A DNA stretch of 64,000 nt from an uncultured Euryhalocaulis sp. (GTDB lineage Bacteria; Pseudomonadota; Alphaproteobacteria; Caulobacterales; Maricaulaceae), in NCBI GenBank assembly GCA_913055605.1, contig CAJXKJ010000007.1, positions 1 to 64,000 on the forward strand, given 5' to 3'. Each line of letters opens with the position of its first letter. The stretch's first letter is position 1. A program made the position numbers and the translations under genes. The notes below the pieces were generated by a model. It had not been told where the DNA came from. It searched no databases and saw nothing but the letters and a program-made list of their open reading frames with translations. Of this stretch, positions 34,095 to 44,985 are shown one piece after another.

Positions 34095-35252
34095 TTAGAT
34101 TGGCGCGGCTGAACCTGACCTGAACCGGGCCGCGAGCGATGCAACCGGGGCCGGGCGGATGACCGCTTCGGGCGGCCGGCGCAGCGACCGGGGCAGGTCC
34201 GGCCCCCGGCCGAAGCGCATGACCAGATCGGGCCGCCGGCCGGGAAAGCCGGCCAGCGCCGCGACGTCCGGTCGGAAGCGCGCGACCTCCACCGGCTGGT
34301 TCAGGAAGGCGGTCTTCAACCCCCGCGCCGCCGCCTCCAGGGCGAAGCGCTGGCAGGCGCGGCCCGCGGCGAACCAGCCGGCCGGCGAATCCTCATGCGC
34401 GGCGATCACCGCGAGGCCGGCGGAGGAACGCACATGGCCGGCGTATTTATCGTTCTCCGCCTCGGCCTTGAACCCGGACTCGAAGAACGCGTCGGCGATC
34501 CAGCCGGGCATGACCGGATTGCCGGATGCGCCGGTATAGAGCCCGTCGCGCGTCCGCGCCGCCTCGACCCGGTTGAAGCGCAGCCAGTGTTTCAGCTCGG
34601 CGACAAAGGCCGGGTCCGCCATCTGGGCGGTGTTGCCGGCGACGACCAGCTCCAGCATCCGCTCCATCGCGGCCGGCTCGGTCAGCAGCGCGATGTCGGC
34701 GTCCGCCCCGCCCGCCGCCGCCAAGGCGCGCAGATCCGTGGCGGGCGCCGGGGCGCCGTCATAATCGGCGCGGACCGACATGCGCCGGGGAATGGCGGCA
34801 AAGCGCGCGCCGGCCTGCGCCGGGGCGGGCTCCAGACCGATGGCGATCCGCTCCGCCGCGAAATCCACGGCCGTGCGCAGGCCGGAGGCGCGGGCGGCCG
34901 TATCCAGATTCTCCGCCGCACAGCCGAGGCTGGCGTAAAGATGGTGATCGTCGGGATCGACGACCGGGGTGCGGCGGCCGAAATCGGGCGTCAGCGCGAT
35001 CTCGCGCTCGGCCAGCGTGAACCGCCAGGGCTGGGTGTTGTGGCCGTTGGCGGCCAGCGTTGCGTAATGGACGAGGGCGTGATGGCTCTGCGGAAACGCG
35101 CCTGTGGCCGGTTCCGCCGGGGCGTAGGTCCGTTCCGCCAGCGCGTCATACCGCCCGGCCTCTTGCCGCCGCCAGGCATACAGCCCGCCGGCGCTGAGGA
35201 CGGCCGCGCCGCCCGCGCCCAGGATTACTTGTCTGCGACTTGGCTGCGCCAT
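34095..35252 (-). CDS. Acg-family nitroreductase-fold oxidoreductase
   Basis: 385 aa. Short Tat-like leader SRRQVILGAGGAAVLSAGGLYAW, then a nitroreductase-like body: AANGHNTQPWRFTLAEREIALTPDFGRR, the nitroreductase FMN-phosphate entry (HNTQPW), two half domains, and AHEDSPAGWFAAGRACQRFALEAAARGL with the conserved GR..QR stretch, as in the mycobacterial Acg family. Those members bind or sequester FMN. Start at the ATG (35252); a GTG one codon earlier is the ORF-track start. Lies between a DUF6152-type pair and a FAD-linked dehydrogenase, with no evident shared pathway. Confidence 0.82.
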   Translation of the reverse strand: MAQPSRRQVILGAGGAAVLSAGGLYAWRRQEAGRYDALAERTYAPAEPATGAFPQSHHALVHYATLAANGHNTQPWRFTLAEREIALTPDFGRRTPVVDPDDHHLYASLGCAAENLDTAARASGLRTAVDFAAERIAIGLEPAPAQAGARFAAIPRRMSVRADYDGAPAPATDLRALAAAGGADADIALLTEPAAMERMLELVVAGNTAQMADPAFVAELKHWLRFNRVEAARTRDGLYTGASGNPVMPGWIADAFFESGFKAEAENDKYAGHVRSSAGLAVIAAHEDSPAGWFAAGRACQRFALEAAARGLKTAFLNQPVEVARFRPDVAALAGFPGRRPDLVMRFGRGPDLPRSLRRPPEAVIRPAPVASLAARFRSGSAAPI

Positions 35253-35348
35253 CACGGCGGCTCGTGCGCTGCGCCCGCGCCCAGTCTAGCGGCCGCGGAC
35301 TGCAGCAGGATGCGGCGGCTGGTCGCCCCCGCCCGCCGCCGGTCCGGC

Positions 35349-36740
35349 TCAGATCACCTTGCCGGGGTTCAGCAGACCCTTGGGGTCCATCGCCGACTTG
35401 ATCGAGCGCATCAGGGCCAGCTCCTCCGACGACCGCGAGTAGTGCAGATAGGGCTTCTTGTGCAGGCCGATCCCGTGCTCGGCGGAGATCGAGCCGCCCC
35501 ATTCGCCGATGAGCTCGTAGAGCATCTCGTCCATCTCGTGCTCGGTCCCGGCGTTTTCGTCCAGCTTGACCGAGACGTGCAGATTGCCGTCGGCGATATG
35601 GCCGAAATAGAGCGTCTTGTGCTTCGGCCATTTGGCGGTGAGGCGTTCGTCGACCTGGCGGGCGAACTCCCCGATCTGACCGGTGGGGACGGAGACGTCG
35701 AAGCCGAGCTGGGGCATGTGGCCGGCGGCCTGGAACTCGCCGGGGCAGTCGCGGATCGCCCATAGCTCCCGGGCGTCCTTGTCCGACTGGGCGACGACGG
35801 CGTCCAGCACCAGGCCCTGTTCCAGCGCCTCGCCCATCACGCTGGCGAAGCGTTCGGGGTCGCCGTCGGGGTCGCCGCCCATCGCCTCCATCAGCACATA
35901 GATGCCGGTCTCGTCGTTCAGCGGCAGCGGCGGGGTGCGGTTCAGCTTCACCGTGCCGGTCTCGTAGAAGCCGGGCCACATGACCTCGAACGCCGAAAGC
36001 TGGCCGCCCAGGCGTGGGCGCACATGGTTCAGCAGCTTCACCGCGTCGTCGAAGCCGGGCAGGGCGCACAGCGCGGTGGAGACGCTGAGCGGCTTGGGAT
36101 GCAGGCGCAGGACCAGCCGGGTGATGACGCCGAGCGTGCCCTCCGAGCCGATGAAGAGCTGCTTCAGGTCGTAGCCGGTGTTGTTCTTGATCATCCGGTT
36201 CATGGAGGAGATCACCGTGCCGTCCATCAGCACCGCCTCCACGCCCAGGATCAGGTCGCGCATCATGCCGTAGCGCAGCACGCGGTTGCCCCCGGCGTTG
36301 GTGGACGCGTTGCCGGCGATGTGCGCATGGCGCCCGCCGGTATCGAGCGGGAACAGCAGGCCGTTCTCGTCCGCCGTCTTCTGCACGGTGTCCAGGGTGA
36401 CGCCAGCCTGCACCGTCATCGTGCCGCCGCTGGTGTCCACGTCCTGGACCGCGCGCATGCGCTCCAGCGACATCAGCAAAGACGGGCGCACCGGCACCGC
36501 GCCGCCGCACAGGCCGCTGAGGCCGCCCTGCGGCACCACGGGGATGTCGTGGTCGTTGCAGTATTTCAGGATTTTCGAGACGTCCTCGGTCGAGGACGGA
36601 TAGGCGACCGCGACCGGCGCGGCGGCGTCGCCCTTGGCCTCGATGTTGAAGTCGCGCAAATGGCGCTCGGTGAAGGCGTCGGAGGCCCCGAGGACCGTCT
36701 TTTCCCCGACCAGCGCCTGAAGTTCTGCGGCCGCGTTCAT
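35349..36740 (-). CDS. FAD-linked D-2-hydroxyacid dehydrogenase (GlcD/D2HGDH family)
   Basis: 463 aa. The N-terminal PCMH FAD domain has DIPVVPQGGLSGLCGGAVPV and TNAGGNRVLRYGMMRDLILGVEAV; the C-terminal FAD-oxidase domain has FGHIADGNLHVSV, which supplies metal-binding His, and the closing ISAEHGIGLHKKPYL. This is the layout of D-2-hydroxyglutarate and D-lactate dehydrogenases that pass electrons to ubiquinone or an electron-transfer protein. The exact substrate cannot be fixed. ATG start preceded by GGGAGGAAGG. Confidence 0.9.
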   Translation of the reverse strand: MNAAAELQALVGEKTVLGASDAFTERHLRDFNIEAKGDAAAPVAVAYPSSTEDVSKILKYCNDHDIPVVPQGGLSGLCGGAVPVRPSLLMSLERMRAVQDVDTSGGTMTVQAGVTLDTVQKTADENGLLFPLDTGGRHAHIAGNASTNAGGNRVLRYGMMRDLILGVEAVLMDGTVISSMNRMIKNNTGYDLKQLFIGSEGTLGVITRLVLRLHPKPLSVSTALCALPGFDDAVKLLNHVRPRLGGQLSAFEVMWPGFYETGTVKLNRTPPLPLNDETGIYVLMEAMGGDPDGDPERFASVMGEALEQGLVLDAVVAQSDKDARELWAIRDCPGEFQAAGHMPQLGFDVSVPTGQIGEFARQVDERLTAKWPKHKTLYFGHIADGNLHVSVKLDENAGTEHEMDEMLYELIGEWGGSISAEHGIGLHKKPYLHYSRSSEELALMRSIKSAMDPKGLLNPGKVI

Positions 36741-36810
36741 CGCGCCTTCCTCCCGTTTGTTCTCTGTTGGGAGCGGTCTAGCGCGCGCGCGCCGGTATGG
36801 TCCAGAAGGT

Positions 36811-37653
36811 CTAGCGGAAGCGCCCGCCGCCGCGGCCCAGCATCTGTTCCCCGATCAGGCAGTTCGCGCGGGATTCCTCCTGCCCCTCGAAGACGAACTG
36901 GGCGGGACGGACTTCGCGGGGGGGCAGGAGGCTGGCGATCTCCAGAACCAGCTTGCCGCGGATCGTGGCGGCCAGCTCGCTGATATTGTGCACCGGGGCG
37001 ATGAAGGAGCCGGAGCCGGCGATCACGCAGTCCTCGTAATACTGGTCGAGGTCCGGGATGTCGTACCATTCCAGCGTGTCGTTCAGCAGGATCGGCAGGC
37101 CGTTGATGACGATGCCGCGCTCGGCCACCGCGTCGCGCGCTTCCTCCACCGGGCCGCCGGTATTGTTCGGGCCGTCGCCGGAAATGTCGATGACCTTGCG
37201 CGCGCCGTCATACTCGTTGTTGTCGATCATCTCCGCGGCGGCGAACAAAGCGCGGGAGATGGAGGTGCGGCGTTCGGGATAGACGGGCCGGGTCTCCAGC
37301 GCGTCGGCGAAGCGCAGCGCGTCCTCGCGCGAGCGGATCAGCGTCCAGGGAACGATGGTGTTCTGGGCGTAGGCGTCGCCCCATTCGACATAGGTCACGA
37401 CCACGCCGCCGCGCGCGCCATAGACGATGGCGTCGATCACATCTTCGTGGCGGAACGCCTCCGCATAGCCGTGACGCTGGAGCTGGTGCTCGTCGTAATC
37501 CATGGACTGGGAGACATCGACGGCCAGAACCAGCTCCAGATCCACCGGCCGCATCGACTGGGCCGGAGCCGCCGAAGGCGCGGCGATCGCCAGCGCGGCA
37601 AGCGATGCGGCGATGGCGGCGAGCGGGAGGGACGGTCCGTCGGATGGGTTCAT
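36811..37653 (-). CDS. DUF1194 secreted von Willebrand factor A-like protein
   Basis: 280 aa from the ATG at 37653, with a hydrophobic leader (LAAIAASLAALAIAAPSAAPAQS). The vWA domain starts VDLELVLAVDVSQSMDYDEH, giving the MIDAS motif DVSQS, and KVIDISGDGPNNTGG carries the other MIDAS Asp. DUF1194 proteins are periplasmic vWA proteins of unknown role. The ORF-track version is extended by 133 codons that overlap the divergent VOC gene. Divergent promoters lie in the 145 nt between them. Confidence 0.88.
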   Translation of the reverse strand: MNPSDGPSLPLAAIAASLAALAIAAPSAAPAQSMRPVDLELVLAVDVSQSMDYDEHQLQRHGYAEAFRHEDVIDAIVYGARGGVVVTYVEWGDAYAQNTIVPWTLIRSREDALRFADALETRPVYPERRTSISRALFAAAEMIDNNEYDGARKVIDISGDGPNNTGGPVEEARDAVAERGIVINGLPILLNDTLEWYDIPDLDQYYEDCVIAGSGSFIAPVHNISELAATIRGKLVLEIASLLPPREVRPAQFVFEGQEESRANCLIGEQMLGRGGGRFR

Positions 37654-37798
37654 ACTGCCCCGGCCTTGTTCTGGTGCTGCGACCCTTTTCGGAAACGATT
37701 GTAGGCGCCTATCCGTCCGCTTGGAAACAGGCCCGTGCGGTTCGCCGCGCCGCGCCTGTGTGTATAGTCCGGCCAACAAGAAGACCGGGAGGACGAGC

Positions 37799-38713
37799 AT
37801 GAACGGACCGGACCTGCGGCCCTGGACGCGGCGCGCGGTGATGCAGGCGCTGGGCGTGGCGGCGCTGCCCGGCGCGGCGCTGGCGCAGAGCGCCAATCCG
37901 GGCGCATCCGTCGTCGGCGACATCGCCCCCCATGCCGGCCCGATGGACCTGCCGCTGCGCGCGACGATCCTGGAGCATATCGGAACGGTCGTGCCGGACG
38001 TGGCGGCCTCCACGCGCTTCCACTCCAGACTGTTCAACCCGAACATTCGCAAGGAGAACGCCGGCGCGCTGCGCGCCTATGTCGATCTCAGCGGGCCGGA
38101 CGGGGAGTGGGGCTATCTGGCCTTCGGCGACCGCGGCGAAGAGGCCGCCTATTTCGACCATTTCTGCGCCACCATCGCGGACTATAACCCCGAGGCGATG
38201 GCCGAGACGCTGCGCGCGCAGGGCATCGACCCGGGCGCGAACTGGGCGACCTTCGGCCAGTTCTTCGACCCCGACGATATCGGCGTGCAGGTAATCGCCG
38301 ATCCGGGCGGCTGGTTCCCCACGGTGATCGACGCCGAGCCGATGGTGGAGGGGCCGGCGGTTCTGACCCCGAAGGGGCTGGCGCATGTGACCCTGCGGAC
38401 CGGGGACATCGACCGAAGTGTGGAATTCTACCGCAAATGGTTCGGGCCGGAGGCCGGATCGAACGAGACGGGGCAGGTCTGGTTCCGGCTGGGCTCTGGC
38501 ACAGTGACGCTGATGCCGCCGCGCGCGGACGGGCCGGGGCCGGGGATCGACCATATCTGCGTGCGCACGGCACCGTTCGACCGGGACGCGGTGATCGAAA
38601 CCCTGACCGCCATGGGCGCGACGGCCAGCGCGGTCGAGGCCCCGTCCGGGGCGACGGTGCGCTTCACCGACCCGGCGGGCCTGATTTTCGAGCTGCAGCC
38701 GGAGGGCGCCTGA
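37799..38713 (+). CDS. Two-module VOC-family exported protein
   Basis: 304 aa. A Tat-like leader (RPWTRRAVMQALGVAALPGAALAQ) precedes two vicinal-oxygen-chelate modules: the first begins ATILEHIGTVVPDVAASTRFHSRLF, the second GLAHVTLRTGDIDRSVEFYRKWFG with DHICVRTAPF and TDPAGLIFELQ. Two modules in one chain suggest an active metal site like extradiol dioxygenases or glyoxalase-type enzymes. Start at the ATG behind GGGAGGA; the ORF-track start adds 99 codons overlapping the divergent DUF1194 gene. The substrate is not known. Confidence 0.85.
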   Translation: MNGPDLRPWTRRAVMQALGVAALPGAALAQSANPGASVVGDIAPHAGPMDLPLRATILEHIGTVVPDVAASTRFHSRLFNPNIRKENAGALRAYVDLSGPDGEWGYLAFGDRGEEAAYFDHFCATIADYNPEAMAETLRAQGIDPGANWATFGQFFDPDDIGVQVIADPGGWFPTVIDAEPMVEGPAVLTPKGLAHVTLRTGDIDRSVEFYRKWFGPEAGSNETGQVWFRLGSGTVTLMPPRADGPGPGIDHICVRTAPFDRDAVIETLTAMGATASAVEAPSGATVRFTDPAGLIFELQPEGA

Positions 38714-38840
38714 GGAGTAACGAGGCTGTAACCCCCGTGTTACTGCAGGTGGAACGGTAATAATCTGTCTGTGCGCCGCGATCGGCGCCATGCCGGTAAG
38801 GTCTGCGCGCACTGCGCAGCGGACAAGGGAGGAAGTATCG

Positions 38841-39542
38841 ATGGTTCGCAGAATGACGCTGCTGTCCGGGGCCGCCGTCGCCATGGCGCTGGCCGCCTGC
38901 GGCGCGCCGGACGAGGCCGCCGAGACGCCGGCGCCGGTCCAGAGCGCCGAAGCCGACCCGGCCGCCGCGCCGGCCGGTCCTGACCGCATGATCGAGACCC
39001 CGGCCGGGCAGACCGCGCCCTTTACCCAGGCGCTGCACGACGACCCGCCCTACCGGGCCGAGCACGACCTGCTGTGGCTGATGGAAAACATCATGCAGCC
39101 GGCGGCGGACGTGTTCTGGGGCTCCGCCGGGTTCGTGATCGACGCGGACGGGGAGCACAATCTGCGCCCGACGACCGAGGAGGGCTGGGCCGACGTGGTG
39201 ACCCACGCCGCCATCGTTGCGGAGATGGGCAATCTGCTGATGACGCCGATCTATTCGGCGGACAAGGGCGACGACTGGTTCCAGTACGCCGACTCCCTGG
39301 TCGGCATCGGCATGCGCGCCCAGGCCGCGGCCGAGGCGCGCGATGAGGAGATGATCTTCGACGTCGGCGCGACGATGGACCGGGTCTGCGAGGGCTGCCA
39401 CATCGGCTATATGGACCCCGACAAGATCTATGATCCGATCGGCCTGCCGAGCGCGGCGGACGTATCGGATGACAGCCAGGCCAACGACCTGCCCAACGCG
39501 GCCGAACAGTCCGATGACCGGGCGGACGACGGCATCCAATGA
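38841..39542 (+). CDS. c-type cytochrome-like lipoprotein
   Basis: 233 aa. Lipoprotein signal MVRRMTLLSGAAVAMALAAC with the lipobox Cys, an Ala/Pro/Glu linker, then a haem-binding site CEGCH near residue 192 in MDRVCEGCHIGYMDPDK. Before it NIMQPAADVFWGSAGFVIDADGEHN is a likely helical haem-packing region. Probably a membrane-tethered monohaem cytochrome. Its stop overlaps the next start by 4 nt (ATGA), coupling it to the HupE-like gene. Start at 38841 rather than the ORF-track site, behind AAGGGAGGAAG. Confidence 0.87.
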   Translation: MVRRMTLLSGAAVAMALAACGAPDEAAETPAPVQSAEADPAAAPAGPDRMIETPAGQTAPFTQALHDDPPYRAEHDLLWLMENIMQPAADVFWGSAGFVIDADGEHNLRPTTEEGWADVVTHAAIVAEMGNLLMTPIYSADKGDDWFQYADSLVGIGMRAQAAAEARDEEMIFDVGATMDRVCEGCHIGYMDPDKIYDPIGLPSAADVSDDSQANDLPNAAEQSDDRADDGIQ

Positions 39543-40231
39543 TCCCTGCCGCGCGCGCGGCCCGGCTGATTGCGCCGGTCCTGCTGCTGGCATGCCTGCC
39601 CGCGGCCGCGTTCGCGCACGATATTTCGGAGGCCAACGCCCGGTTTGTCGCCAGTATCGATGGGCCGGCGCCGATCCCGTTCCTGTATCTGGGCGCCAAG
39701 CACATGGTCACCGGGATCGACCATGTGCTGTTCCTGGTCGGGGTCGTCTTTTTTCTGTACCGGCTGCGCGACGTCCTGATCTACGTATCCATGTTCACGC
39801 TGGGCCACTCCGCGACGCTGCTGCTGGGCGTGCTGATGGGGTGGAACGTCAATGCGTTCCTGATCGACGCGATCATCGGGCTCAGCGTTTGCTACAAGGC
39901 GTTCGAGAATATGGGCGGCTTCGACCGCCTGCCGTTCCGCATCGACACCCGCGCGGCGGTGTTCGCCTTCGGCCTGGCGCACGGGCTGGGCCTGGCGACC
40001 AAGCTGATGGACGTGGTGGTCACCGATAACGGCCTGCTGGCCAATCTGATCAGCTTCAATGTCGGGGTGGAGCTGGGCCAGGTCATGGTGCTGGTCGTGG
40101 TGGTCGCGCTGCTGAATCTGTGGCGGGCGACGCCGACCTTCCGCCCCGGGGCGTTCGCGGCGAACGTGGCGCTGATGGCGGCGGGCTTTGTCCTGACCGG
40201 ATACCAGCTGGCGATGTGGGCCCAGAGCTGA
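39539..40231 (+). CDS. HupE/UreJ-family membrane protein
   Basis: 230 aa. A signal peptide (LLLACLPAAAFA) then the mature start HDISEANARFV, and about six helices. The family motif HMVTGIDHVLFLVGVVFFLYRL with two His plus FGLAHGLGLATKLMD are HupE/UreJ hallmarks; these proteins are linked to nickel or other metal uptake for hydrogenase and urease, but many members lie in unrelated operons. No urease or hydrogenase genes are nearby, and none of the zinc boxes precede it. Coupled to the cytochrome lipoprotein gene. Confidence 0.9.
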   Translation: MIPAARAARLIAPVLLLACLPAAAFAHDISEANARFVASIDGPAPIPFLYLGAKHMVTGIDHVLFLVGVVFFLYRLRDVLIYVSMFTLGHSATLLLGVLMGWNVNAFLIDAIIGLSVCYKAFENMGGFDRLPFRIDTRAAVFAFGLAHGLGLATKLMDVVVTDNGLLANLISFNVGVELGQVMVLVVVVALLNLWRATPTFRPGAFAANVALMAAGFVLTGYQLAMWAQS

Positions 40232-40272
40232 GGAGATACGGGCCGCCATAAGCCGGCCCCGAGGAGAAACGC

Positions 40273-40917
40273 ATGAACGACACCAGCCAGATGAAGGGCC
40301 CGCACCAGAGCGAGCCGGGGGGCGAGCCGGGCAGCGAGAAGCCGAGCGGCAAGGCGCTGTGGATCGGCGTGGCGGCGGCGGCCGTGGTCGCTGTCGTGGT
40401 TCTGGTCGTGGCCGTCCTGCCGGCGGAGTTCGGCGTGGACCCGACCGGCGCGGGCGAGGCGACGGGCCTGTCGGGCCTGGCCGACGCCGGCGAGCTGTCG
40501 GAGGCCGAACGCGGCGCGCTGCGCGGCGAGGGCGTGTTCACGACCTATGACGAGGCGATGCGCTATGACCGGCGGGAATTCGAAATCCCCTCCTATGGCT
40601 CGCTGGAGTTTAAATACACGCTGGAAGAGGGCGCGCCGCTGGTCTTCAACTGGACCTCGACCGCGCCGGTGACGATCGACATGCACGCCCACCCGTTCGA
40701 CGGCGGCGAGGCGCTGACCGAATCCTATAGCCAGGGCGAGAGCGAGGGCGAGAGCGGCGTCTATATCGCCCAATTCACCGGCATCCATGGCTGGTACTGG
40801 CAGAACCGCACGCTGGACCCCGTCACCGTGACCATCAACGCCGCCGGGCCGTTCACCGAGACCACGATCTTCGACGATCTGGGCGAGACGCCGGAAGCCG
40901 CCGCCCCGGTCGACTAG
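40273..40917 (+). CDS. Membrane-anchored periplasmic protein after HupE
   Basis: 214 aa. One N-terminal helix (GKALWIGVAAAAVVAVVVLVVAVLP) after a Gly/Pro/Glu/Ser-rich cytoplasmic stretch, then a periplasmic beta-rich domain with YGSLEFKYTLEEGAPLVFNWTSTAPVTIDMHAHPFDGGEAL and YIAQFTGIHGWYWQNRT. Proteins of this kind, usually annotated only as transmembrane anchor proteins, follow HupE-like genes in several proteobacteria (from memory). His in MHAHPF and GIHGW could bind metal. Start 41 nt after the HupE stop. Function unknown. Confidence 0.8.
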   Translation: MNDTSQMKGPHQSEPGGEPGSEKPSGKALWIGVAAAAVVAVVVLVVAVLPAEFGVDPTGAGEATGLSGLADAGELSEAERGALRGEGVFTTYDEAMRYDRREFEIPSYGSLEFKYTLEEGAPLVFNWTSTAPVTIDMHAHPFDGGEALTESYSQGESEGESGVYIAQFTGIHGWYWQNRTLDPVTVTINAAGPFTETTIFDDLGETPEAAAPVD

Positions 40918-40975
40918 GGGCCACTAAGCGTCTGGGCGGCCTCCCGCATTCCTGCGAACGCTGTTACGCAGGGCC

Positions 40976-42181
40976 ATGCTGCGCGCCGCCCGATTCGCCC
41001 TTGCGGGATGCGTTTCGCTGACCGCCTTCGGCGGGGCGGCGCTGGCGCAGCAGCCGCTCTCCCGCATCGTCACCGACGGCCAGCTGTTCGGCGACGTGCG
41101 CGTGCGCGGCGAGCGGATCGAGGATGGAAGCAAGACCGAGCCGGCGGAGGTCGCCTCCGCCCGCGTGCGCGTCGGTTTCCAGACTGCGGAGTTCCAGCGC
41201 CTGTCTTTGCTGGTGGAGGCCGAGGGCACGGCGGTGACCGGGGACACTGCGCCGCCGGGGGCCACTGGCTATCCCTATCCGTCCGCGCAGACCGCCGGGA
41301 ACGTCGAGCTGAACCGCATCCAGGTCAGCTATGAGAGCGACTACGCCTACGCCGCCGTCGGCCGGCAGCTGCTGGAATATGGCGACGAGCGCTATGTCGG
41401 GGACGAGGATTTCCGGCAGGACGACCGCACGTTCGACGCGCTGTACGCCGAATGGGAGGCGGTGCCCGGCGCGACGCTGTCCTACGCCTATGCCTGGCGG
41501 ATGAACGACACCTATCGCGACGACTATCTGCTGTCCGACAGCCATCTGGTGCAGCTGGAATATATCCAGTCCAACGCCCTGCGCGCGGCGGCCTTCGCCT
41601 ATCTGATCGATCTGGAGAAGGCGCCGGAAATGTCCGCGGTGACCTATGGCGCGCGGGTCTGGGGCAGCCTGCCGTTCTGGCGGCTGGTGTTCGATTACGA
41701 CGCGCAATGGGCGCGGCAGTCCGACTGGGGCGCGGCGACCGGCTCCTTCGATCTGGACGACATCTCGGCGGCGGGCACGCTGGCCTACGGCCCGCTGTCG
41801 GCGACCGCGCGTTACCAGCGGCTGGAGGGCAACGGCGTGCGCGGGGTCACCTATCCATTCGCCAGCCGGCACGGCCAACGCGGCTGGACCGAGCTGTTCG
41901 AACAGGGCCCGGCGAGCGGGCTGGAAGCCTGGACGCTGGAGGCCGAGGCCAATCTTTCCGCGCTGGAATTCTTCCGCGGGCTGGCGCTGCAGGGGGCGGT
42001 GCACCAGTACGACGCCCTCCTGAACGGCGGGCCGTCGCTGGGCTGGGAGTGGGACGCCGGGGCGCGCGTCACGTTCAGCCCGAATGTCAGCGCGGCGCTG
42101 TCCTATGCCGACTTCAACGGCGAGACGGCCGGACCGCCGGACCGGGAGCGGGTCTGGTTGGAGCTGAACGTCCGGCATTGA
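40976..42181 (+). CDS. Outer-membrane beta-barrel porin, alginate-export-like
   Basis: 401 aa. Signal peptide MLRAARFALAGCVSLTAFGGAALAQ, then a beta-strand-rich protein of alternating hydrophobic residues with many aromatic girdle residues (AYAWRMNDTYRDDYLL, RQLLEYGDERYVGDEDF). Closest in layout to the alginate-export/AlgE-type or DUF1302-like porins. The C-terminus is VWLELNVRH, so the usual terminal Phe is absent. Substrate unknown. Follows the membrane-anchored protein by 58 nt, on the same strand. Confidence 0.85.
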   Translation: MLRAARFALAGCVSLTAFGGAALAQQPLSRIVTDGQLFGDVRVRGERIEDGSKTEPAEVASARVRVGFQTAEFQRLSLLVEAEGTAVTGDTAPPGATGYPYPSAQTAGNVELNRIQVSYESDYAYAAVGRQLLEYGDERYVGDEDFRQDDRTFDALYAEWEAVPGATLSYAYAWRMNDTYRDDYLLSDSHLVQLEYIQSNALRAAAFAYLIDLEKAPEMSAVTYGARVWGSLPFWRLVFDYDAQWARQSDWGAATGSFDLDDISAAGTLAYGPLSATARYQRLEGNGVRGVTYPFASRHGQRGWTELFEQGPASGLEAWTLEAEANLSALEFFRGLALQGAVHQYDALLNGGPSLGWEWDAGARVTFSPNVSAALSYADFNGETAGPPDRERVWLELNVRH

Positions 42182-42218
42182 TAGTCTGACCGCCGGTTGG
42201 GCCGTCGGGGAGGGCGCC

Positions 42219-43043
42219 ATGACCGCTGCCGATACTGTGAGCGTGAGCGACGGCGGCCGGGCGCCGTTCTGGAAGGTCTGGGCGATCCTGACGGCGGCCG
42301 GCGTTCTGGGCGTGCTGGCGATCCTGCCCTATTCGCTGGCGGCGCAGGCCGGGGCGCTGGAACAGATTGCCCACGAAGCGCCGATCCCGCTGTCCGCCAT
42401 CCTGGCGATCCAGCTGGTCCAGAACGCGGTCTTTGTGGCCATCGCTGTGGCGGCGGGCCTGTGGGCCGCGCGGCGGCTGGATCTGGCCACGCCGATCGTC
42501 GACGCGCTGGCCGCCGGGCGCGCCGTTCCGTGGAAGCCGCGCGCCGCCGCGATCAGCGCGGCCGTCGGCGTTGCGGCGGCGCTGCTTCTGCTGGGGCTGG
42601 ACGTCTATGTGTTCGGCGGGCTGGACGGGATCGATCCCGCCGCGCCGGCGGCGCGCCCGCCGGTCTGGACCGGCTTTCTGGCCTCTTTCTATGGCGGGAT
42701 CACCGAGGAGCTGTTCCTGCGCCTGTTCCTGCTGTCGCTGATCGCGCTGGGCCTGCACGCGGCGGCGACGGCCGGCCGGCCGGGATCGCGGCCGCTGTCG
42801 GGCTGGGCGTTCTGGACCGCCAATCTGGCCGCGGCGGTGATTTTCGGACTAGGCCATCTGCCGGCGACCGCCATGCTGGTCCCGCTGACCGGCGAGGTGA
42901 TCCTGCGCGCGGTCGTGCTGAACGGGATCGTCGGGGTCGCGTGCGGCGTTCTGTACCGGCGGTTCGGGCTGGAATGGGCGATCCTGGCGCATTTCAGCGC
43001 CGATATCGTGCTGCACGTCCTGTTCCCGCTGATCTCCCCGTGA
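42219..43043 (+). CDS. CPBP-family (CAAX-type) intramembrane protease
   Basis: 274 aa with about eight hydrophobic segments. Catalytic motifs of the CPBP family: GGITEELFLRLFLLSL (EExxxR), FGLGHLPATAML (His) and HFSADIVLHVL (final HxxxD/N type motif). These membrane proteases process or bind membrane substrates; bacterial examples are bacteriocin immunity or signalling proteins, but the role here is not known. ATG with GGGAGGGCGCC upstream. Apparently single. Confidence 0.92.
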   Translation: MTAADTVSVSDGGRAPFWKVWAILTAAGVLGVLAILPYSLAAQAGALEQIAHEAPIPLSAILAIQLVQNAVFVAIAVAAGLWAARRLDLATPIVDALAAGRAVPWKPRAAAISAAVGVAAALLLLGLDVYVFGGLDGIDPAAPAARPPVWTGFLASFYGGITEELFLRLFLLSLIALGLHAAATAGRPGSRPLSGWAFWTANLAAAVIFGLGHLPATAMLVPLTGEVILRAVVLNGIVGVACGVLYRRFGLEWAILAHFSADIVLHVLFPLISP

Positions 43044-43092
43044 TTGCTGCGGACGCTTGCCAGCCCGGCCCGGCTTACGCTTAGCTGGACCG

Positions 43093-44955
<1,863 letters not shown>

Positions 44956-44985
44956 GCGCGCACCGATAACACTCGGGGAGACGTC

